From positions 1 through 23,591 of the forward strand of contig JAAXHY010000038.1 in assembly GCA_012270665.1 (NCBI GenBank): DNA of 23,591 nt, in the 5' to 3' direction. Origin of the DNA: Dehalococcoidia bacterium (GTDB lineage Bacteria; Chloroflexota; Dehalococcoidia; SAR202; UBA11138). Made by a program: the position numbers and the translations under genes. Shown one piece after another: positions 8,899 through 15,053 of this stretch (its first letter is position 1; each line of letters starts with the position of its first letter). Below the pieces are notes generated by a model. The model had not been told where the DNA came from. It searched no databases and was given only the letters and a program-made list of their open reading frames with translations.

Positions 8899-10128
8899 CT
8901 ATTCGACCTCTACCCAGAGTTCTTCGACGCCCCTCAAGACGATCTGCTCCCTGAACTCGGGTTCGGCGACAAGACTCATCGAAGGGAAGCGGTCGAGCAG
9001 CGAGGAGAACGCGATGCGACCTTCGAGCGTCGCAAGCGGCGCGCCCAGGCAGTGATGTATGCCGCGCCCGAAGGATATGTGGCTCTTCTCCCTGCGTCCT
9101 ATGTCCAGTACGTTGGGGTCTGTGAACACCGCGGGGTCGCGGTTGGCCGCGCCGATTGCGGAGATGACACGCTCGCCCGCCTGAATCTGGGTGCCCGCTA
9201 TTTCCAGGTCCTCGTGCGCAATGCGTCCGTCCAGTTGGACGGGGCTGTCGTATCTCAGCAGTTCGTTCACGGCGGAATCGAGCAGATCCGGGTTGTCCCT
9301 GAGTCTCTGAAGCTGGTCGGGATGCTTCAGCAGCGCGAGCATTCCGTTTCCGATGAGATTCCTGGTGGTCTCGTTGCCCGCCACCAGCAGCAGCATTAGC
9401 GTGCCGAGAAGTTCCTCGTGAGTGAGCTTGTCGCCCTCTTCTTCGGCGTTCATCAGCGCTGTAATCATGTCGTCCTGGGGTTCACGCCGACGCTGTTCCA
9501 TTATGCCCTCGAAATACTCGAACAACTCTTTCGAGGCCCGTTCCACGCGCGACTCCTGCTCCTCGGTCTGATACGGCTCTATGACCAGCGAGACGTCGTT
9601 CGACCAGTCCTCGAATACGTCCATATCCTGCGAGGGAACGCCCAGCATTTCGGCTATGACCGTTATGGGGATCGGATAGGCGAACTTCTCTATCAAGTCG
9701 AATCTGTCTTCGCCGTCCAGGTCGTCCAGAAGGTCGCCAACTATGCGCTGAATCCTGGGGTGAAGCCCTGCTACCGACCTGGGCGTAAATGCCTTGGAGA
9801 CGATAGCTCTCAGCCTGGTGTGGTCGGGCGGGTTGCTGTTGAGCATACTCCGGTATATATCGCTGGAATCGTCTTTGAGGAAACGCCTATGGTCACGCAA
9901 TACCGCGTCCACGTCCTCATATCTCGTCAGCGCCCAGGCATCTATCAGCCGCATCCGGTGAACAGGGTCCCTGTCGCGCATCCGGTCGTATGTGTCGTAG
10001 GGATTGTTCCTGATTCGGTCCGACGTCGGGTTGTAGCTGACGCCGGACTCCACGCGCTCCCACGTTGTCAGAGCGCTTATCACGGCGGGCCTGAGAGCGT
10101 TCTTTACAACTCTGGGTACGGTGACCAT
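8899..10128 (-). CDS. Cytochrome P450 (soluble bacterial type)
   Basis: About 409 residues, the standard length of a soluble bacterial P450, with no membrane anchor. The oxygen-binding I-helix motif is VAGNETTR; ELLRYDSPVQ is the ExxR region; FGRGIHHCLGAPLA near residue 360 holds the haem-ligand Cys. These enzymes insert oxygen from O2 into hydrophobic substrates using electrons from a ferredoxin; no ferredoxin or reductase gene is adjacent. The frame can start at a TTG (10143), but ATG 10128 is preferred because GGGAGAG lies 4-5 bases before it. The upstream DNA to 10195 is AT-rich and presumably holds the promoter, but no clear hexamer pair is visible. ComEC follows after 13 bases. Confidence 0.92.
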   Translation of the reverse strand: MVTVPRVVKNALRPAVISALTTWERVESGVSYNPTSDRIRNNPYDTYDRMRDRDPVHRMRLIDAWALTRYEDVDAVLRDHRRFLKDDSSDIYRSMLNSNPPDHTRLRAIVSKAFTPRSVAGLHPRIQRIVGDLLDDLDGEDRFDLIEKFAYPIPITVIAEMLGVPSQDMDVFEDWSNDVSLVIEPYQTEEQESRVERASKELFEYFEGIMEQRRREPQDDMITALMNAEEEGDKLTHEELLGTLMLLLVAGNETTRNLIGNGMLALLKHPDQLQRLRDNPDLLDSAVNELLRYDSPVQLDGRIAHEDLEIAGTQIQAGERVISAIGAANRDPAVFTDPNVLDIGRREKSHISFGRGIHHCLGAPLATLEGRIAFSSLLDRFPSMSLVAEPEFREQIVLRGVEELWVEVE

Positions 10129-10195
10129 GAGGCTCTCCCCCAAACTGGGCTATTCGATATACTCTGATTTATATTTCTTGATGTCCTTACCACAT

Positions 10196-10226
10196 AATGG
10201 GGCGGCCTGAATCGGGCCGCCCCATT
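10196..10226 (-). terminator. Hairpin terminator after the TPP-enzyme gene
   Basis: A perfect 12-bp GC-rich stem (AATGGGGCGGCC paired with GGCCGCCCCATT) closes a 7-base loop, 40 bases after the TPP enzyme stop and before the P450 start. The T tract after the stem is very short, so it may work poorly as an intrinsic terminator, but the position fits the end of that transcript. Confidence 0.65.
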
Positions 10227-10265
10227 TCGCTCAGTCAGAATTTCGCCGGACGCGACTCCGCGCGA

Positions 10266-11900
10266 TTAGAACCGGGACTTCTTCGCCTCGAAGTTGGAGT
10301 GCACGTCTATTATGACGGTGCGACCGTCTTCATTGTGGCGCTGCGCGTCTATCAGCGCCTGTTTCATCTCGCCGGGATCGGTGACCGTGATTCCAACACC
10401 GCCGAAAGCGTCGGCGACTCCGGCGTAGTCGCCGGTCATCCTCGTGAAGCCGTACTGCTCGTTCGCTACCGGATATCCGCCCGGATAGGTCGCCATGCCG
10501 CCGTTGTTCAGGACGACTGTGGTAATCGGAGCGCCCGCGCGCTGCGCCGTCTCAGTGTCCAGGCCGGACATCCCGAACGCGCCGTCGCCCATGAGGTTCA
10601 GGCAGAACTTGTCCGGGCTGGCCAGCTTGGAGCCTATCATCAGCGGAATTCCGAAGCCCAGGTGGGTCGTCTTGCCCCAGCCGACATAGCCGTGCGGCGT
10701 GGTGGACTCGTAGAACGGAATGATCGAGTCTCTGGGCGCGCCCGCGTCGTGGGTCACGACCGACCTGGACTTGTCCAGCGTGGCGTTGATCTCGTGGATC
10801 ACTCGGTAGGTGTTAATGGGGACCTCGTCCGACTGGAGCAGCGGTGTCCACTCTTCCATCCACTTCTCGCGCTCCGCGGCGATCTGGTCGCGGACGCCGG
10901 TGTTTCTGGGCGCCTCGCCTATGGCCGCCTTCACCTCGTCTATGACCATGGCGAGCGTGGCCTTCGAGTCGCCGGGCAGACCGATGTCAACGCTCTCCTG
11001 CTTGTTGATGTCCTCGATGTTGTCGGTGTTCTGGATCAGAGTCTTGACCGTGGGTACGGGCTGTCCGTAGCCGGTGCGCGTGAGGCTGGAGCCGATGGCG
11101 AACAGCGCGTCGCACTCGCTCAGCCACTTGCGGGCGGGCCAGGTCGTCGCTCCCGAACCGGCGCCCAAGGACAGGGGATGGGTTTCGGGGAACGAACTCT
11201 TGCCCTGCATCGTGGTATATACCGGCGCGTCAAGAAGTTCCGCCAGTTCCTTTAGCTCTTCGGTGGCGTCGCCGTACAGGACTCCGCCACCCGCCCACAG
11301 TACAGGGTTATTCGCTTCGAGTAGCGCCTTCACCGCGTCCTTGACGTCGGAGCGGGATGGAGAGACGACGGATCGCTTTGGGGAGCGGTAGGCGTCAACC
11401 AGGTCGTCAGGCACCTCGGCTGCCATGACGTCGGCGGGCGTCTCTACGGTTACGGGGCCGCCGCTGCCATTTCGCAGGGCGTGGAAAGCGCGCCGCAGCG
11501 CATTGCCTACCTCTGAAGGGGTGAAGATGGCTTCGGTCTGCTTGGATATGGGGGCGTATGCCCTCGCGGGGGAAAAGTTGGGCCTGACGCTCCATGCCGA
11601 CAGCGCGCTGCCACCCGGCAGCAGCAGTATGGGCACGTTGTCTCCGAACGCCTGGGCGATTCCGCCCATCGCGTTCTCCGCGCCCGACGCGCCCTGAGTT
11701 ATGACCACGCCGAACTTCTGCCTGTTGTTCGCGCGGCTGTAACCGTCGGCGGCCATTACCGCGCCTCGTTCGTGTCTGAACATTACCGTGCGAATGCCTT
11801 CCATCGCCACAGCCTCGATCAGGTTGTTGGATGGGTAACACGCGACCCATTCCACACCTTCGAGCTTAAGAATCTTCGCAATTGCAGAAAGTCCGTCCAC
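10266..11900 (-). CDS. Thiamine pyrophosphate-dependent enzyme (acetolactate synthase-like)
   Basis: The 544-residue protein has the three-domain layout of the acetolactate synthase/benzoylformate decarboxylase superfamily. The N-terminal PYR domain contains the activating Glu (E44 in FRHERGAVMAADGYSR). The middle domain starts near residue 190. The C-terminal domain has the TPP/Mg motif GDGAFGMSG followed by VVLNNGGM. It should act on a 2-oxo acid or acyl-CoA by decarboxylation, ligation or lyase chemistry; the exact reaction is not readable. It is probably not the biosynthetic ilvB, since no ilvN or ilvC is nearby. The start is GTG at 11900, with AAGGAG about 7 bases upstream. The gene is divergent from the RAM-domain regulator-like gene, suggesting a regulatory link. 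Confidence 0.86.
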   Translation of the reverse strand: MDGLSAIAKILKLEGVEWVACYPSNNLIEAVAMEGIRTVMFRHERGAVMAADGYSRANNRQKFGVVITQGASGAENAMGGIAQAFGDNVPILLLPGGSALSAWSVRPNFSPARAYAPISKQTEAIFTPSEVGNALRRAFHALRNGSGGPVTVETPADVMAAEVPDDLVDAYRSPKRSVVSPSRSDVKDAVKALLEANNPVLWAGGGVLYGDATEELKELAELLDAPVYTTMQGKSSFPETHPLSLGAGSGATTWPARKWLSECDALFAIGSSLTRTGYGQPVPTVKTLIQNTDNIEDINKQESVDIGLPGDSKATLAMVIDEVKAAIGEAPRNTGVRDQIAAEREKWMEEWTPLLQSDEVPINTYRVIHEINATLDKSRSVVTHDAGAPRDSIIPFYESTTPHGYVGWGKTTHLGFGIPLMIGSKLASPDKFCLNLMGDGAFGMSGLDTETAQRAGAPITTVVLNNGGMATYPGGYPVANEQYGFTRMTGDYAGVADAFGGVGITVTDPGEMKQALIDAQRHNEDGRTVIIDVHSNFEAKKSRF

Positions 11901-11945
11901 CTGTTTCTCCTTTCATTCCGCTGCGTCCCACGCGCGGCATGATGT

Positions 11946-11989
11946 TTCAGCCTTGGTAACTGCACGGCTAGGATACTCCAAAGGCTGAA
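11946..11989. promoter_or_regulatory. Inverted repeat in the divergent intergenic region
   Basis: TTCAGCCTT (11946-11954) and AAGGCTGAA (11981-11989) form perfect 9-base arms around a 26-base spacer, between the TPP enzyme start and the RAM gene promoter. It could be an operator for a dimeric regulator, or a leader-RNA hairpin of the TPP gene. Long-spaced 9-base repeats can also occur by chance. Confidence 0.35.
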
Positions 11990-12019
11990 TGTACGGCAAC
12001 CGCGAGGCCCGGCCTGGAA

Positions 12020-12049
12020 TTGACACCCCGCAACGCGCGACCTTAGAAT
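12020..12049 (+). promoter_or_regulatory. Sigma70-type promoter of the RAM-domain gene
   Basis: A consensus TTGACA (-35, 12020-12025) is followed after 18 bases by TAGAAT (-10, 12044-12049, one mismatch from TATAAT). The start would be near 12056, giving a leader of about 44 bases before the ATG at 12100. This is the best housekeeping-type promoter in the window. Confidence 0.7.
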
Positions 12050-12099
12050 GCAGACACTTAATCCCGACACACGCATCGCATTGCTGGAGACTTCGATAG

Positions 12100-12339
12100 A
12101 TGAGCACAAAAGCCTACGTACTGATAGAAACCTCGGTCGGCAAGTCAGGGGATGTGACGACGGCGCTGGCCGTCCTGCCCGGAGTGGACAACGTTGACCC
12201 TGTCACCGGCCCCTACGACATTATCGCGGTTGTGACCGCGAACGACCTGAACGCCGTGGGCCAGATCGTTACGCGTGAGATTCACACGGTACCCGGCATT
12301 GTGCGAACGGTAACCTGCATGGTTGTCGGCGGGCCGTAG
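12100..12339 (+). CDS. Stand-alone Lrp/AsnC ligand-binding (RAM) domain protein
   Basis: At 79 residues this is just the C-terminal effector-binding half of Lrp/AsnC regulators, with no DNA-binding helix-turn-helix. Seen here: AYVLIETSVGKSGDVTTAL, then VDNVDPVTGPYDIIAVVTA (the usual G-x-YD turn) and a last strand VRTVTCMVV. Stand-alone RAM proteins form dimers or larger rings that bind amino acids or related small molecules; their target is often unknown. A TGGAGA site lies about 9 bases before the ATG. It is divergent from the TPP enzyme and upstream of the acyl-CoA dehydrogenase, so it may sense a metabolite of that chemistry (inference). A hairpin follows at 12398-12417. Confidence 0.85.
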   Translation: MSTKAYVLIETSVGKSGDVTTALAVLPGVDNVDPVTGPYDIIAVVTANDLNAVGQIVTREIHTVPGIVRTVTCMVVGGP

Positions 12340-12397
12340 CTTGCGCCGCTCAAGATCGAACTTCGTTCTTCGATAAAACAGAATAGCTGCAAGACGG

Positions 12398-12417
12398 GGG
12401 CGCACGATGGTGCGCCC
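12398..12417 (+). terminator. Hairpin after the RAM-domain gene
   Basis: An 8-bp perfect stem (GGGCGCAC with GTGCGCCC) with a 4-base loop lies about 60 bases after the RAM stop and before the acyl-CoA dehydrogenase. It is followed by a mildly T-rich stretch (TCGCTTGATTAGTTTG), so termination is plausible but may be partial. Confidence 0.6.
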
Positions 12418-12453
12418 TCGCTTGATTAGTTTGATACTTCCGGGAGATGCAAA

Positions 12454-13578
12454 TTGGACCTCGGACTGAATGAAACCCAGCAGATGCTGAGGACGAGCGC
12501 GCGCGAATTTCTAGAAGCGGAGTGTCCTACGTCCTACGTGCGCGACATGGAGCGGGACGAGCGAGGATATACTCCCCAGTTCTGGGATAAGTTGGCCGGA
12601 CTCGGTTGGCTCGGACTGGTGTTCCCCGAAAGATACGGAGGCAGTGAACTCGGCTTCGTCGAGCTTGCCATCCTCCTTGAGGAGATGGGGCGCGTCCTAC
12701 TGCCCGGTCCTTACTTTTCCACCGTTCTAATGGCTGGCATGACCATAGCTGAAGTTGGCTCTGAGGATCAGAAGCGGGAGTATCTATCCGGCATTGCCAG
12801 CGGACGACTGATCATGACCCTGGCCCTGACTGAGCCGAGCGGACGCTGGGATGCGGAGGGCGTGCAGGCCACAGCCGAACCGTCGGACGACGGTTATACA
12901 CTGAACGGGGTCAAATTGTACGTGCCAAACGCGAACGTGTCCGACCATATTATCGTGGCGGCGAGGACCGGCCAGGGAGAGGCGGACATAAGTCTTTTCA
13001 TCGTTCCCTCCAACGCGGACGGATTGACCGTGACCGCCCTGCGGACCATATCCTCGGACAAGCAGTCCGAACTCGTCTTGGATAACGTCCATGTTCCCGG
13101 CTCCGCGCTTCTGGGAGAGGTGAACGGGGGATGGGACGCCATCGAGAAGACGCTGGCCTGGGGAGCGGTCGGCAAATGCGCCGAAATGCTCGGCGGAGCG
13201 CAGCAGGCGCTCGACATGACCGTCGCATACGCAAAGCAGCGCATACAGTTTGGACGGTCCATCGGCTCTTTCCAGGCGATCCAGCACCATGTCGCTGACA
13301 TGGCGGCGGACGTGGAAGGATGCAGATATATCACATACCAGGCCGCGTGGGCGCTCGCAGAGGGACTTCCGGCGGAACGCGAGGTCGCGATGGCCAAAGC
13401 CTGGGTATCCGACGCCTGCCACCGGGTGTGTATGACGGCGCACCAGTGCCATGGAGCGATTGGGTTTACCAAGGAACACGACCTGCAACTGTACTCACGA
13501 CGAGCGAAGGCCGGTGAGCTCATGTTCGGCGACGCCGAGTTCCACATGGAGAAGGTGGCGTCCGCCGTAGGGCTTTAG
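12454..13578 (+). CDS. Acyl-CoA dehydrogenase family protein
   Basis: The 374-residue product follows the flavin acyl-CoA dehydrogenase fold. An N-terminal helical part includes WLGLVFPERYGGSELGFVE. The middle beta domain has LALTEPSGRWD, the FAD/substrate-binding strand. The C-terminal helical part has QRIQFGRSIGSFQAIQHHVADM and CHGAIGFTKEHDLQLYSRRAK. It should oxidise an acyl-CoA thioester at alpha-beta, passing electrons to an electron transfer flavoprotein. The motif form resembles the shorter subunits found in paired dehydrogenases for sterol side chains or dicarboxylic acids, but no partner is adjacent. The start is TTG at 12454 with GGGAG 7 bases before it; the nearer ATG at 12447 is out of frame and hits a stop after eight codons. 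Confidence 0.87.
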   Translation: MDLGLNETQQMLRTSAREFLEAECPTSYVRDMERDERGYTPQFWDKLAGLGWLGLVFPERYGGSELGFVELAILLEEMGRVLLPGPYFSTVLMAGMTIAEVGSEDQKREYLSGIASGRLIMTLALTEPSGRWDAEGVQATAEPSDDGYTLNGVKLYVPNANVSDHIIVAARTGQGEADISLFIVPSNADGLTVTALRTISSDKQSELVLDNVHVPGSALLGEVNGGWDAIEKTLAWGAVGKCAEMLGGAQQALDMTVAYAKQRIQFGRSIGSFQAIQHHVADMAADVEGCRYITYQAAWALAEGLPAEREVAMAKAWVSDACHRVCMTAHQCHGAIGFTKEHDLQLYSRRAKAGELMFGDAEFHMEKVASAVGL

Positions 13579-13624
13579 CTTTGTAAAACCAGATAAAGAC
13601 TCTTACAGATATTACTCGCGGATC

Positions 13625-14404
13625 ATGAATTCACAGGGCAGTCAAATGACTCAATCGAACACACTCGAACTAGTAGATGGGATTGAAATCCGCCCGGCGG
13701 CGGACGTATTAGAAACCTTATCAGGTATTTCGCACAGGGTTGACTGTACAATTCTCGACCCTTGGTATAACAAAGGCGTCGGCGGATTCAGAGTGGACTA
13801 CAATGAATGGCTGAGCAATGTGATAATGGAGGCATCCAAGATTTCAGAGCATATTTTTGTTTGGGGATTTCCCGAAATCATTGCTTATCAAGTCAGCAAG
13901 ATTCCGAAGGGCCACAGATTAGTGACATGGCTAACGTGGTACTACAAGAATTGTCCTTCGGTGATAAGGGGCTGGCGATCCGCGCAGAACGCCTGCCTAC
14001 ATCTTGCCGCCGAGGATGCTAGAACGTATCCAGAGCATTTTCTCACCGATGCTCAATTGGAAAAGTTCAAGGCGGGGAAGATGCGATTCATCCCGGGACC
14101 GCCATCCGTGATAGAAGCTCCTCTGAATGTGGGGTTTGTCGGAAGAGATGAACAGACAGGCCATCCTGCTCAAAAACCCCTCTCCGTAATTGAACCTCTG
14201 ATTCTGATGTCCACAAAGGAAAGAGGATTTGTCCTAGATCCAATGTGCGGTTCAGGAACAACAGGTGAAGTGAGTTTAAGACTTAAACGAAGAGCCATAC
14301 TCTGCGACGAATCGGAAGAATGGCTGAGGGTAACTTCGGATCGAGTTAAACGGGCAGCAACAAATTCCACAGCAGGTATCCAACAGCATGAGTTCCTCAT
14401 ATGA
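13625..14404 (+). CDS. Beta-class DNA methyltransferase of a Type II R-M system
   Basis: The 259-residue product has amino-methyltransferase motifs in beta-class order: motif IV LDPWYNKG (45-48 is DPWY) first, then a target-recognition region (about 85-170), motif X GHPAQKP (about 179-185) and motif I DPMCGSGTTGE (205-215), the AdoMet site. It should methylate exocyclic amino groups (N6-adenine or N4-cytosine) to protect DNA from the partner nuclease. Motif IV is unusual, since DPPY or SPPY is expected. The ATG at 13625 has only a weak ribosome site; a second ATG at 13646 is possible. A weak promoter-like pair (TTGTAA 13581, TACAGA 13604) lies just upstream. The end overlaps the HNH nuclease by 17 bases. 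Base composition is lower in GC than the flanks. Confidence 0.86.
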   Translation: MNSQGSQMTQSNTLELVDGIEIRPAADVLETLSGISHRVDCTILDPWYNKGVGGFRVDYNEWLSNVIMEASKISEHIFVWGFPEIIAYQVSKIPKGHRLVTWLTWYYKNCPSVIRGWRSAQNACLHLAAEDARTYPEHFLTDAQLEKFKAGKMRFIPGPPSVIEAPLNVGFVGRDEQTGHPAQKPLSVIEPLILMSTKERGFVLDPMCGSGTTGEVSLRLKRRAILCDESEEWLRVTSDRVKRAATNSTAGIQQHEFLI

Positions 14405-15047
14405 TCGAGAGTATGCAATTGTCAGGGGACCATATACGCAGAACTCAGTACGGGCGAGAATCGAGGCTTTCTTTCTGGACAACATCGGTAAGGTTGCTAT
14501 AAGAGAACAAATTATTGAAGTGGCAACCGATCCCAGAACTGGAAGGCAGCCCGAAAACTGGCATCAACGTCTATCTGAACTCCGAACAGACTACGGTTAC
14601 ACCATTCTGTCGTGGCGAAACAGGGGAGATCTGAGAGTCAGTGAGTATCTCATGCCAACGGCCGAGAAGAGAGACACCGCCGCGAGGCGGGTTAGACCAA
14701 CAGCCCACACATGGCGTGAAACCCTTGAGTCCGCCAATTTCAGATGCGCTTGGGATGAAGATGGGCAGACATGTGCGCTACGACATGGTGAAATTGACCC
14801 GATAGGCGGAGGAACCGTTCGACTAACGCCCGATCACAAACTTCCCCATTCACTGAGTCCAGACACCGACCCAGACGATTCGTCTAAGTGGCAACCCTTA
14901 TGCGGAAGACACCAGGTTATGAAGCGAAGCTACTGGGATAACGAGACTGGATGGTTGAATGTGAGGGCCATAGTTCAATCTGCCTCTGAGGACGAAAAGA
15001 GACGAATATTTGAATTCCTGAAAACCTATTTCAACGAGGACATGTAA
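14388..15047 (+). CDS. HNH restriction endonuclease with N-terminal winged-helix-like domain
   Basis: 219 residues. The N-terminal part (about 18-90) looks like a winged helix: RARIEAFFLDNIGKVAIREQ, then LSELRTDYGYTILSWR and a wing ending VSEYLMP. The C-terminal part is an HNH/beta-beta-alpha-metal nuclease: a zinc-type Cys pair (C120, C129), the catalytic DH in LTPDHKLPH (149-150), then WQPLCGRHQVMKRSYWDN with C172 and H175. It probably cuts the sequence protected by the overlapping methyltransferase gene. The recognition site cannot be read from the protein. The ATG at 14388 sits inside the methyltransferase 3' end, so the two are translated from one mRNA. GC is about 48% in one hand-counted line, against about 60% in the next gene. 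Confidence 0.84.
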   Translation: MSSSYDREYAIVRGPYTQNSVRARIEAFFLDNIGKVAIREQIIEVATDPRTGRQPENWHQRLSELRTDYGYTILSWRNRGDLRVSEYLMPTAEKRDTAARRVRPTAHTWRETLESANFRCAWDEDGQTCALRHGEIDPIGGGTVRLTPDHKLPHSLSPDTDPDDSSKWQPLCGRHQVMKRSYWDNETGWLNVRAIVQSASEDEKRRIFEFLKTYFNEDM

Positions 15048-15053
15048 TCCTCG

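Noticed and set aside
10197..11255. 352-codon open frame on the plus strand
   Set aside because: It is antisense to the TPP enzyme and begins inside the hairpin; the composition is that of a mirror frame.
12447..12473. ATG at 12447 as the acyl-CoA dehydrogenase start
   Set aside because: It is out of frame with the gene and reaches TGA after eight codons; the TTG at 12454 keeps the family N-terminus and has GGGAG at good spacing.
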